This document shows positions 1 through 8,455 of a stretch of DNA of 64,000 nt, in pieces; position 1 is the stretch's first letter; the number at the start of each line of letters is the position of its first letter. Under the pieces are notes generated by a model. It saw only the letters and a list, made by a program, of their open reading frames with translations. It searched no databases and was not told the DNA's origin. Origin of the DNA: Hyphomicrobium_B sp001006785 (GTDB lineage Bacteria; Pseudomonadota; Alphaproteobacteria; Rhizobiales; Hyphomicrobiaceae); assembly GCF_001006785.1 (NCBI RefSeq), contig NZ_CDHO01000002.1, forward strand, positions 434,001-498,000, in the 5' to 3' direction. The position numbers were made by a program, and so were the translations under genes.

Positions 1-1
1 G

Positions 2-1246
2 TCGAATTCGAGTTCCGATCAGTTGATCATCAATGGCGACGTTTCGGGGAAGACACTGATCGAAGTGAATAACGTCAACCCCGGCTTCGGCTCTTACAAT
101 CCTCTCGGGATCGAAGTTGTCCGCGCCTCCGGACAAATATCGGCGCAGAATTTTGCGCTGATACATGGCCCGATCGACACCGGTCTTTTCGACTACGATC
201 TGTATCTCAATGATTCAAACGAGTGGGTGCTTGCGAGTTCGCCGAACCGGACATTCGTCGAGCTTCCGAGCCTTGTGTCAGCAGCGCAATCGATGTGGCA
301 CAATACGTCCGGTGTTTGGCTCGACAGAACCGCCGATCTCCGCATTGCGGTTCAACGACCGTGCGTATCGGATGGTTTGAAGGGGCCGGTTGAAACATGC
401 GGCAAGCCAGCAACCTCGGGTGCTTGGGTCAAGGGACTAGGTTCGACGGAATCTCGCGCAGCCTCGCATTCAGTTTCGATCATGGGAACGCGCAATAGCT
501 TTAAGACGGACTACGATCAGAGCGGCGGCGGCGTTGTCGCCGGCTACGATATCGTAGTGCGGGCCAATGACGGACAGGGGATTTGGCTTGCCGGTGTCAT
601 GGGTGGTTATCTGAGATCGGTCGTCGATTTCGAAAGCTCGGCGACGCGCGCTGATTTCGAAGGCGGTGCGGTTGGCGCGTACATCACCTATCTCAAGGGG
701 CCTTGGTTCCTCGATGCTAAGCTGATGGCGAATATCGGCAACGTCGATTATCGCGGCTCGTTCGGCGAGAAAGACAACGCCGGAACAACATCGATCGGCG
801 GCGTGCTCGATACCGGTTATCGCATCGATCGCGGCCAGTACTTCATCGAGCCGGGAGCGACGCTGGCCTACGTCAACTCGAACATCGACAGTTTGTCTGT
901 GTACGGAACGTCGGTGAACTTTGCGAACGGCGATAGCTTGAGAGGTCGTTTGGGCGTGCGTGTTGGAACGACGGTCCAGGACGAGCGCGCAAAATACGAG
1001 CCGTTCGTCGGCGTCAGCGCCTGGTACGAATTCCTCGGCGACAACTCCGCGAATGTCGCCAGCGGCGGCTACGTCCTCCAATCGGCGGACGACATGACCG
1101 GCGCGATCGGCGAAGTGACCGGCGGCGTGAACGTCTACAGCCTCTCCGACAACGGGCTGAGCGGCTTCGTCAAAGGCAATTTCGAGTTCGGCAAGGATGA
1201 CTACCTCTCGTTCGGAGGAAGTGTAGGCATGCGCGTCGCCTGGTGA
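2..1246 (+). CDS. Autotransporter beta-barrel protein, 3' part only
   Basis: The reading frame is open from the first bases of the window, so the true start lies upstream and only the C-terminal part is present (the first possible start here is a TTG at 23). The first 40 or so residues look like the end of a beta-helical passenger (GDVSGKTLIEV, then LGIEVV). From about residue 130 to the end there are alternating amphipathic strands typical of an autotransporter beta domain, and the chain ends in an aromatic residue (MRVAW), as outer-membrane barrels do for BAM recognition. The barrel would insert in the outer membrane and export or display the passenger. The passenger's function cannot be judged because it is outside the window. 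A perfect 14-bp inverted repeat follows the stop. Confidence 0.85.
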   Translation, partial: SNSSSDQLIINGDVSGKTLIEVNNVNPGFGSYNPLGIEVVRASGQISAQNFALIHGPIDTGLFDYDLYLNDSNEWVLASSPNRTFVELPSLVSAAQSMWHNTSGVWLDRTADLRIAVQRPCVSDGLKGPVETCGKPATSGAWVKGLGSTESRAASHSVSIMGTRNSFKTDYDQSGGGVVAGYDIVVRANDGQGIWLAGVMGGYLRSVVDFESSATRADFEGGAVGAYITYLKGPWFLDAKLMANIGNVDYRGSFGEKDNAGTTSIGGVLDTGYRIDRGQYFIEPGATLAYVNSNIDSLSVYGTSVNFANGDSLRGRLGVRVGTTVQDERAKYEPFVGVSAWYEFLGDNSANVASGGYVLQSADDMTGAIGEVTGGVNVYSLSDNGLSGFVKGNFEFGKDDYLSFGGSVGMRVAW

Positions 1247-1259
1247 GTGGAGGACGTGC

Positions 1260-1301
1260 CGTTGCCGGAGAGACGCGGCTCTCCCTCTCTCTCCGGCAAC
1301 G
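1260..1301 (+). terminator. Inverted repeat after the autotransporter gene
   Basis: Arms 1260-1273 and 1288-1301 are perfectly complementary over 14 bases (CGTTGCCGGAGAGA and its reverse complement) around a 14-base loop, 13 bases after the stop codon. There is no clear T tract, so it may be a weak intrinsic terminator or an mRNA-end stabilising hairpin. Confidence 0.6.
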
Positions 1302-1493
1302 AACTCCACTTAATACCTATGCCTTGCGTTGACGGCTGCAACTTAAAGTAGTAGTTTTGTGCTCGATTAGTCTTCAACGGGCGAGATCGTGATGCGTCAG
1401 TGTGATGTGTTTGACCACGGCATGGCGAAGACGTGGGACGGCGTGACAGTGCCCGGGATGGGCGGCGTAAGTATCTGACTGCGCGGAGCTGAC

Positions 1494-2177
1494 ATGGTTC
1501 GAACGCTCGAAGGCCTCGTAATTGCGATCCCGGCGGCGGCAACGGCGACGGGATCGGCTATCGCCGGATTGATCGCTGCGGAGCAAGGCGAATTGCTCTT
1601 GGGAGCGCAGACGACAACGCAGCTCAAGTCGGTCGAGCGATCAATTCGGCCGGGCGAGATTTCGTATCCGGTTCAGGTCGATATCGAGCAGGCAAAATCC
1701 GTCGATGAGTTCTTCAAGATCGCGATCGCACAGTTCGGACGGATAGATGCCATCGTTCTGGAAACAAAATTTCCGAAGCGATCGACGTTGATCGAAAAAT
1801 CGATCGGTTCGGGTGTGCGACGGTTGCTGTACTGTCTCGATGCCGCCCTGCGCTATTGCTCGGGCGATCTCCACATCGTGACGATTTCGCCGGGAGCGGA
1901 CCGCTACGCCATTCCCGTTGCAAACGCCTTTCTCGGCGGCCAGCTTGCGACGCGGAAGACGGCGACATCTCCGGCCTTGACTGTGCGCATGTCGGTCATC
2001 TCACTTGCCGACCGCGCGAGCTCCGAAAACGGAACATGGGCGCGGACCGTTCTGCATGTATTGCGGGAGAGGCGAAACGTCGACGTGACCGAAACAGTTT
2101 TGTGGCAGCAGCCTGAGCAGCAGGAGACGCGGTCAAAGCGCGCCTCGGCGCGGTCCAAAATCACGTTGCCGATGTGA
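1494..2177 (+). CDS. Degenerate SDR-like (short-chain dehydrogenase fold) protein
   Basis: A 227-residue protein with the general layout of a short-chain dehydrogenase: an N-terminal hydrophobic strand and helix (VIAIPAAATATGSAIAG), a mid-chain FGRIDAIVL strand, and a later strand ending in VTISPGA. The hallmarks of an active enzyme are missing. The glycine-rich nucleotide loop is not recognisable, the NNAG position reads LETK, and the YxxxK pair is absent (the only nearby tyrosine is in DRYAIPV). It is therefore probably a non-catalytic relative, possibly a binding or structural protein. The start is supported by GGAG six bases before the ATG. It stands alone, convergent with the LuxR-type gene. 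Confidence 0.55.
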   Translation: MVRTLEGLVIAIPAAATATGSAIAGLIAAEQGELLLGAQTTTQLKSVERSIRPGEISYPVQVDIEQAKSVDEFFKIAIAQFGRIDAIVLETKFPKRSTLIEKSIGSGVRRLLYCLDAALRYCSGDLHIVTISPGADRYAIPVANAFLGGQLATRKTATSPALTVRMSVISLADRASSENGTWARTVLHVLRERRNVDVTETVLWQQPEQQETRSKRASARSKITLPM

Positions 2178-2207
2178 GGCAAGCGACTGCGCCGTGTTCG
2201 TTGAACG

Positions 2208-2933
2208 TCAACGGCGATTTCTCGCCGGCGGCAGCAAATTCAGCTGATTTGCGAGATTTGCAGCGCGCGTGCGATTCGGGAGATGCAACTTTTGCAGCAC
2301 GGCGGTGACGTGGCGTTTCACGGTATTCAGCGAGCAGGAGAGTTCCTCGGAAATTTCGAGGTTACTCTTGCCTGCCGCGACTAGCAGAAGCACTTCGCGT
2401 TGCCTCGGACTCAAACTGTCGATGTCGGGATGGGCTTGGTATGAACGCTGCGGTTCCGCAAACTGGCCGACCAGCGCCTTCGAGATCGTATCCTGCAGCA
2501 ACGCCGGGTTCAGCGTCACGGGCATCTGCCATCCATCGTCCGCCGTGTCGTGCCGCGCCCAAGACGAGACGTCGACGTGCATGAGAAGCGCGCCGCTGCC
2601 AGCTTCCGGGCTGACCGGCACGCCGAGCACCACGATCACGGTCTTGGCGCGCGGTGTGCGTGACGAAATCACGAACGAGGTTATGGTTCGCTTGCGTCTC
2701 AGAAGCGCCTGCACATCCGCGCGGCTGGCTTCATCTGCGCAGTGGTCGAAATAGGAGTCGCCGACTGTGAAACGCCCGAGAAGCGGGTTCGCATCGCGGT
2801 CCGCTTGCCCCGCATGTGCAGACTGGGTGCCAGGCTGACTGCCGTGCGTCTGAATGCCGGTGATGATGCCGCGACTGTCGATGAGCACGACGTGAACCGG
2901 CGGCTCTCGCAGGTCGGACTTGGGAGAAGTCAT
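2208..2933 (-). CDS. LuxR-family transcriptional regulator
   Basis: A 241-residue regulator. The C-terminal 65 residues form a clear LuxR/FixJ-type helix-turn-helix (LSPRQREVLLLVAAGKSN, then LNTVKRHVTAVLQKL). The N-terminal 160 residues carry no AHL-binding or receiver-domain signature that I recognise; the pattern (VVLIDSRGIITGIQTHG, DSYFDHC) is compatible with a PAS-like sensor. It would act as a cytoplasmic DNA-binding protein with an unknown signal. It is transcribed alone, towards the SDR-like gene, and no target operator is evident in the 300 bases upstream. Confidence 0.8.
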   Translation of the reverse strand: MTSPKSDLREPPVHVVLIDSRGIITGIQTHGSQPGTQSAHAGQADRDANPLLGRFTVGDSYFDHCADEASRADVQALLRRKRTITSFVISSRTPRAKTVIVVLGVPVSPEAGSGALLMHVDVSSWARHDTADDGWQMPVTLNPALLQDTISKALVGQFAEPQRSYQAHPDIDSLSPRQREVLLLVAAGKSNLEISEELSCSLNTVKRHVTAVLQKLHLPNRTRAANLANQLNLLPPARNRR

Positions 2934-3231
2934 CTTTGCCTCGGACTTGGCGGGCTTAGCCCTGCGTTGAAAATCGGCCGCGACTAGTGTCGACGCACTA
3001 TACCTTTATCGCCAGCCGGTGCACCCGGTGGCTTAGCCAAGCCGTGCCACAAGCGCTATTTGCTACGACCTGCGCATCAGCATCTGCAATCAGAAAGTCA
3101 GCCGGGGATCGCACGTGAGCGGTAGTACCGTCCATCAATCTATGGTTGATTTTTTGGACGAGGAGCGCACCCGCATCCCAAGGACTAATCCCCGGGAGCT
3201 CGTGCGGGCTCGAGCGCGAAGATTGGCGACC

Positions 3232-4092
3232 TCAGGCCGACATTTTCGATCGCATCGCCGCCAACCGATCGATGGCGTCTGTCGCGAGATCTTGAGCGGC
3301 AATGAGCACCCGCTCATTTCGCGAGATTTCCGCCAGATGCAGATAAGCCTCGGCGAGATATTCGCAGAGCGCGACCGGGTCTTCCCTGCGCTCTGCCGGC
3401 AGCGCGATGATCGAGAGCCGTTGATGCGTGATGGTTTCAAGTGCGTCGAGCTTTTCGGCGGCTTCGCGTGATGTCGCAGCATATCGTCGAAGAACCGCGT
3501 CGTCTGTTGTTCGGCCGTCATGTTGCTCAATAAGAAGAGCGAGGCGGCGTTCGGTGGCGGCCAGCGCGCCGAGGGTTACGGACTCCGCTTTCGCAGCGCG
3601 CCGATTCGAATGAAAGGCGAGACGCCGCTCCTGGCGCAGGACCGAGACATGATCCAGTTGCTCGCGCGCCATACGCTCCGCAGCTTCCTTGACCTCTCCG
3701 TCTGCCTGCGCTGCCACATAAGTCCAAAACGTAAATGAACGCTCTTCATATCGCACTGCGATGGCTAGCGCGCGATAGGGTGTCATCAGGCTGGACTGCG
3801 CGATTTCTTCCGGCGACACGTCGAATGCATCCGGTATGGGCCACGGTGCAACCGTCGCAACGGCCGCGCCTTTATGCTCCGCCGCCCATTCGGCAACACG
3901 GTCGACATGATCTCGCTCAAACTTCGCGAGTAGCTCGAAGATATACGCCAACGGCAACGAATTCTGCTTTCGCAGTGCGTTGGCCGTTTCCGTGTAATGC
4001 CGAACGGCATCGGCTTCCATCGCGCGTGCCAGCGCGAAGAATTCTCCCATCGAACGGAGTTGGCCAGCCGGCTCTGATTTCAGGGTCGACAT
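3232..4092 (-). CDS. Ferritin-like (rubrerythrin-type) diiron protein divergent from nosR
   Basis: The start is the ATG at 4092, preceded by TGAGGA with a five-base gap; a TTG 15 bases upstream is less likely. The 286-residue protein has an N-terminal four-helix ferritin-like domain with candidate diiron ligands E26 (MEADAVRHY), E59 and H62 (FERDH), E116/E117 (YEERSF) and E144/H148 (EQLDH). The last motif has Gln where the canonical ExxH glutamate would be, so the second iron site may be altered. Residues 160-286 are helical and unassigned. There is no rubredoxin domain and no signal peptide. The family typically handles peroxide or iron, or oxidises substrates. Its position across the nosR promoter suggests co-regulation with N2O reduction, an inference only. 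Confidence 0.75.
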   Translation of the reverse strand: MSTLKSEPAGQLRSMGEFFALARAMEADAVRHYTETANALRKQNSLPLAYIFELLAKFERDHVDRVAEWAAEHKGAAVATVAPWPIPDAFDVSPEEIAQSSLMTPYRALAIAVRYEERSFTFWTYVAAQADGEVKEAAERMAREQLDHVSVLRQERRLAFHSNRRAAKAESVTLGALAATERRLALLIEQHDGRTTDDAVLRRYAATSREAAEKLDALETITHQRLSIIALPAERREDPVALCEYLAEAYLHLAEISRNERVLIAAQDLATDAIDRLAAMRSKMSA

Positions 4093-4142
4093 TATGTCCT
4101 CATGCAAGCATGTTACTCTGAGCGCTCAACAATCCACGATGT

Positions 4143-4156
4143 TTGCGTCAGATCAA
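4143..4156. promoter_or_regulatory. FNR/DNR-type box in the nosR promoter
   Basis: TTGCG-TCAG-ATCAA matches the FNR-family consensus TTGAT-N4-ATCAA at 8 of 10 positions. Its centre is about 56 bases before the nosR GTG. A -10-like TACTAT at 4176-4181 lies about 29 bases from the centre, which would place the box near -41, as in class II FNR activation. The box is also about 57 bases from the ATG of the divergent ferritin-like gene, but no convincing -10 is seen on that side. Confidence 0.6.
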
Positions 4157-4205
4157 ATCGGTCCCCGATATTTCCTACTATCCGGAGAACATTAGGAGGG
4201 TCTTT

Positions 4206-6476
4206 GTGATCGTAAAACTGACACGTTGGCTTTGCGTGACAATAATTGCCTGCGGTCTCCTTTCGTGGATATCACCGGCGATCGCACAGTCGAAGCTGAT
4301 GGAGTTTGCGGGTCACGCTGCGCCGCAAGATTTCTTTCCGAAGGCGACCCGTTTTGGGACGCCTCAAGGCGAGCCGCCGATTCTTCCGGTGTACGCGGAC
4401 GAAACGCTCGCCGGTTACGTTTACCTCACGACCGACTTCACCGGCGCAGTCGGCTACTCCGGCAAGCCGATCCGCATTCTCGTCGGCATCGATCCCCATG
4501 GCGTGCTGACCGGCTTCAGGCTTGTCGAGCACAAAGAACCGATCGTGCTCGTCGGCGTGCCGGAAGCACGCGTCGTTGGCGCCTTAAATAAGCTCATCGG
4601 GGCTCATGTCGGGCCGATCGCTACGGGCGCCCAGCAGCCGCCGCAGCCGGATATCGTCAGCGGCGCGACCGTGACCGTCCTTGTGATGGCCGACAGCGTC
4701 GTGCGCTCCGCCGTTCGACTCGTGAAAAGCGGGCGTCTTTCGCCAGGAGATGCCTCATCCGCCGGTTCGGCCGCAGCAGCGGCTGCAACGGAAACGAAGT
4801 CGCTCGATCTCGCCCAGAACGAAACCCGCGATTGGCAAAGCCTGCTCGGCGACGGCTCCGTGCGGCGGCTGACGCTTTCCGTGTCCGAGATCAACAGCGC
4901 TTTCGAAAAATCCGACAACAAAGACGCGGCGGCGCATCCCGAGGACGGAAAACCCGAAGACACTTTCATCGATTTGTATGCAGCGCTCGTCACACCTCCG
5001 GTGATTGGAAAAAGTCTCCTCGGCGATTCCGTGTACGACCGGCTGCAGAAGCGCCTGAAGCCCGGCCAGCAGGCGATGTTGATCGCAGGTAACGGCATCT
5101 ATTCCTTCAAGGGATCGGGCTACGTTCGCGGCGGCATCTTCGATCGCATTGAACTCGAGCAGGCCGGTTCCGGGGTTCGCTTCCGCGATCGCAATCATGA
5201 GAGGCTTGGCGATCTCGCGGCGCAAGGCGCACCCATGCTGCGCGAAATCGGGTTGTTCACTGTGCCAACCGACTTCGCCTTCGATCCGACGGAGCCCTGG
5301 GACCTCCGGCTTCTTGTGCAGCGTGCGACCGGCACGCGCGAGAAAGCCTTCCTGACGTTCGATCTCCCGTACACGCTTCCCGACCGTTATATCCGTCGCG
5401 AAAAAATTGCTCCGCCTGCAGCAAAACCGGCGGCCCTCAGTCAAGCCGGGGTCGCAGCGCCCGCTTCGCCGGCGGCGTCGTCCGAAGTGGCGAGCGGAGA
5501 CGAGCCGCTGTGGAAGCAGATGTGGCAGCGGGAGACCGGCTCCATCGCGATCACGCTGGTCGCGCTCGCGATACTCACCGGCATCTTCTTTTTCCAGAAT
5601 GCTCTCGTCAGACGGCCAGTCTTCTACACCTGGCTTCGGCGCGGCTTTCTCGCCTTCACGCTTGTCTGGCTCGGCTGGTACGCCAACGCGCAGCTCTCCG
5701 TCGTCAATGTTCTGACATTCACGAACGCGCTCGTGACCGGCTTCAGCTGGGAATACTTTCTGATGGCGCCGCTGATCTTCATTCTCTGGTCGGCGGTGGC
5801 GATTTCGCTGCTGTTCTGGGGACGCGGCCCGTTCTGCGGCTGGCTGTGCCCGTTCGGCGCGCTTCAGGAGCTGATGAACTCCGCCGCCAAGGCCGTCGGC
5901 ATTCCGCAGTTGCGCGTCGCGTGGAATTTGCACGAGCGTTTATGGCCGATCAAATACGTGATCTTCCTCGTCCTCTTCGGTGTGTCGCTCTACTCGATCG
6001 CCGCGGCCGAGCATCTCGCCGAGGTCGAGCCCTTCAAGACCGCGATCATCCTGAAGTTCATGCGCGAGTGGCCGTTCGTGCTGTTTGCGGTCGCGCTGCT
6101 GACTGCGGGCCTGTTCGTCGAGCGTTTCTTCTGCCGCTACCTGTGTCCGCTCGGTGCCGCGCTCGCGATCCCCGGACGTTTGCGCATGTTCGAGTGGCTG
6201 CGCCGCTGGCCTGAATGCGGTTCGCCGTGTCAGCGCTGCGCCAACGAATGCCCCGTTCAGTCGATCCATCCGGAGGGACACATCAATGTCAACGAGTGCA
6301 TCTACTGCATGCACTGTCAGGAGCTCTACTACGACGACCACCGATGCCCGCACATGATCCAGGTGCGGCTGAAGCGCGAGCGGAGCGCGGCTCTCGCATC
6401 GCCTTCGACTCAAAATCCTCCGACGAAGCCGGTGCGGCCACTCATCAGCTATGTCGGAAAAATCGTGAAATCGTAG
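4206..6476 (+). CDS. nosR: NosR, flavin and iron-sulfur membrane protein for N2O reduction
   Basis: The GTG at 4206 is chosen because AGGAGGG ends five bases before it and a signal peptide follows (TRWLCVTIIACGLLSW). The 756-residue product has a periplasmic FMN-binding domain with the covalent flavin motif SGAT at about residues 152-155. Next comes a block of membrane helices, two cytoplasmic CxxxCP motifs (CGWLCPFG and CRYLCPLG), and a C-terminal cysteine cluster (CGSPCQRCANEC, then CIYCMHC) for iron-sulfur centres. NosR passes electrons from the quinone pool towards NosZ and is needed for nos expression in other denitrifiers. It heads the operon directly before nosZ. NosX, encoded downstream, belongs to the family that attaches FMN to SGAT threonines. 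Confidence 0.97.
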   Translation: MIVKLTRWLCVTIIACGLLSWISPAIAQSKLMEFAGHAAPQDFFPKATRFGTPQGEPPILPVYADETLAGYVYLTTDFTGAVGYSGKPIRILVGIDPHGVLTGFRLVEHKEPIVLVGVPEARVVGALNKLIGAHVGPIATGAQQPPQPDIVSGATVTVLVMADSVVRSAVRLVKSGRLSPGDASSAGSAAAAAATETKSLDLAQNETRDWQSLLGDGSVRRLTLSVSEINSAFEKSDNKDAAAHPEDGKPEDTFIDLYAALVTPPVIGKSLLGDSVYDRLQKRLKPGQQAMLIAGNGIYSFKGSGYVRGGIFDRIELEQAGSGVRFRDRNHERLGDLAAQGAPMLREIGLFTVPTDFAFDPTEPWDLRLLVQRATGTREKAFLTFDLPYTLPDRYIRREKIAPPAAKPAALSQAGVAAPASPAASSEVASGDEPLWKQMWQRETGSIAITLVALAILTGIFFFQNALVRRPVFYTWLRRGFLAFTLVWLGWYANAQLSVVNVLTFTNALVTGFSWEYFLMAPLIFILWSAVAISLLFWGRGPFCGWLCPFGALQELMNSAAKAVGIPQLRVAWNLHERLWPIKYVIFLVLFGVSLYSIAAAEHLAEVEPFKTAIILKFMREWPFVLFAVALLTAGLFVERFFCRYLCPLGAALAIPGRLRMFEWLRRWPECGSPCQRCANECPVQSIHPEGHINVNECIYCMHCQELYYDDHRCPHMIQVRLKRERSAALASPSTQNPPTKPVRPLISYVGKIVKS

Positions 6477-6517
6477 CCTGGCGATAAACACGCCATCTTT
6501 GACGTGAGGAGATTCTT

Positions 6518-8443
6518 ATGACCAGCAAGAAAGAGACGAAGGGCCTGACACGGCGCGACATGCTTGGCCAGACAAGTGTGATTGCCGCCGCAGGTGTATC
6601 CGGAATCGCAGGCGGAATTGGCGCTTCCGAACTCGTGAGCCGGGCGAACGCTCAGGCCGCCGGCAGCGCGGCGCACAGTAAGATCGACGTCGCGCCGGGA
6701 GATCTCGACGAATACTACGTGTTCTTCTCCAGCGGACAGTGCGGAGAACTCCGCATCGTCGGCCTTCCTTCGATGCGTGAACTGATGCGCGTGCCGGTGT
6801 TCAATCGCTGCAGCGCGACGGGGTGGGGACAAACCAACGAAAGCCTCAAGGTTCTGACCGAGAATCTTACGCCGGAATCGCGTGAATTCTTGAAGAATCG
6901 CGGCGGCACCTACGTGAACGGCGATCTTCACCATCCGCATATCTCGTTCACCGACGGCACCTACGACGGCCGTTACGCCTTCATGAACGACAAAGCCAAC
7001 ACCCGCGTCGCGCGCGTCCGCCTGGACGTGATGAAGTGCGATAAGATCATTCAGCTGCCGAACCAGCACACGGTGCATGGCCTCCGCGTGCAGAAATATC
7101 CGCGCACGGGCTATGTTTTCTGCAACGGTGAAGACGGCGTGCCGCTTCCCAACGACGGCAAGGTTCTCAACAGCCCGAAAGACTACTACTCGATCTTTAC
7201 CGCCGTCGACGGCGACACGATGAAGGTGGCGTGGCAGGTCATCGTCGACGGCAACCTCGACAACGTCGACGCCGACTATCAGGGCAAGTACGCGTTCGCG
7301 ACCTGCTACAATTCCGAGGGCGGCGTGACGCTCGCCGAAATGACCGCCAAGGAGCAGGACTGGCTGACCGTCTTCAACATCAAGCGCATCGAAGAGGCGG
7401 TGAAGAAGGGCGACTTCAAGGAAATGGGCGGCGTGCCGGTCATCGACGGCCGCAAAGGTTCGCCCTACACGCGCTACATCCCGGTCTCCAACGGTCCGCA
7501 CGGCATCAACACCGCGCCGGATGGCATTCATATCGTTGCCAACGGCAAGCTGTCGCCGACGTGCACCGTGTTCGACGTACGCAAGTTCGACGATCTGTTC
7601 GATGACAAGATCAAGCCGCGCGATACTGTCGTCGCCGAGCCCGAACTCGGACTTGGACCGCTACACACCGCCTATGACGGCAAAGGCAATTGCTACACGA
7701 CGCTGTTCATCGACAGCCAGATCTGCAAGTGGAACCTGGATCTCGCAAAGCGCGCCTACGCGGGTGAAAAGGTCAATCCGATCATCCAGAAGCTCGACGT
7801 GCAGTATCAGCCCGGCCACAATCACACCTCCATGGGTCAGACCAAGGAAGCCGATGGCAAATGGCTGATCTCGCTGAACAAGTTTTCGAAGGATCGCTTC
7901 CTGAACGTCGGTCCGCTGAAACCTGAAAACGATCAGCTCATCGACATCTCGGGCGACAAGATGGCCGTCGTACACGACGGCCCGAGCTTTGCCGAACCGC
8001 ACGACGCGACCATCGTTCATCGCTCCAAGATCAATCCGGTGTCGATCTGGAATCGTGCCGACCCGATGTTCGAAGACGCGGTCAAGCAAGCGAAGGCCGA
8101 TGGCGTCGATCTGGAGAACGACTCGAAGGTGATCCGTGACGGCAAGAAGGTTCGCGTCTACATGACGTCGACCGCTCCGACGTTCGGATTGACCGATTTC
8201 CAGGTCAAGCAGGGCGACGAGGTCACAGTCTATGTCACCAACATCGACGCTGTCGAAGACCTGACGCACGGCTTTACGATCGTCAATTATGGCGTCGCGA
8301 TGGAAGTCGCGCCGCAGGCGACGGCATCCGTGACCTTCACCGCCGATCGTGCTGGCGTTCACTGGTACTATTGCCAGTGGTTCTGCCACGCCATGCATAT
8401 GGAAATGAAGGGCCGTATGCTCGTCGAGCCTCACGGCGCTTGA
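6518..8443 (+). CDS. nosZ: Nitrous oxide reductase NosZ, Tat-exported type
   Basis: This 641-residue copper enzyme reduces N2O to N2 in the periplasm. It begins with a Tat signal (TRRDMLG, hydrophobic stretch, ANAQA), which marks clade I (typical) NosZ. The long N-terminal part is a seven-bladed propeller carrying the histidines of the CuZ centre (for example DLHHPHISF, with further His in GPHGIN and PGHNH). The C-terminal cupredoxin domain binds CuA through CQWFCHAMHMEM, giving Cys, Cys, His and Met ligands at the expected spacing. GAGGAG precedes the ATG. It lies 41 bases after nosR and 12 before nosD, consistent with one operon. Nothing suggests loss of function. Confidence 0.99.
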   Translation: MTSKKETKGLTRRDMLGQTSVIAAAGVSGIAGGIGASELVSRANAQAAGSAAHSKIDVAPGDLDEYYVFFSSGQCGELRIVGLPSMRELMRVPVFNRCSATGWGQTNESLKVLTENLTPESREFLKNRGGTYVNGDLHHPHISFTDGTYDGRYAFMNDKANTRVARVRLDVMKCDKIIQLPNQHTVHGLRVQKYPRTGYVFCNGEDGVPLPNDGKVLNSPKDYYSIFTAVDGDTMKVAWQVIVDGNLDNVDADYQGKYAFATCYNSEGGVTLAEMTAKEQDWLTVFNIKRIEEAVKKGDFKEMGGVPVIDGRKGSPYTRYIPVSNGPHGINTAPDGIHIVANGKLSPTCTVFDVRKFDDLFDDKIKPRDTVVAEPELGLGPLHTAYDGKGNCYTTLFIDSQICKWNLDLAKRAYAGEKVNPIIQKLDVQYQPGHNHTSMGQTKEADGKWLISLNKFSKDRFLNVGPLKPENDQLIDISGDKMAVVHDGPSFAEPHDATIVHRSKINPVSIWNRADPMFEDAVKQAKADGVDLENDSKVIRDGKKVRVYMTSTAPTFGLTDFQVKQGDEVTVYVTNIDAVEDLTHGFTIVNYGVAMEVAPQATASVTFTADRAGVHWYYCQWFCHAMHMEMKGRMLVEPHGA

Positions 8444-8455
8444 GCAAGGAACGAC

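Noticed and set aside
1392..1478. A 28-codon plus-strand frame upstream of the SDR-like gene
   Set aside because: No ribosome-binding site, no hydrophobic or family signature, and a length expected by chance.
3141..3166. ATCAA...TTGAT inverted repeat followed by T residues, first taken as an FNR box or terminator
   Set aside because: The half-sites are in the wrong order and spacing for FNR, and no plus-strand gene ends nearby to need a terminator.
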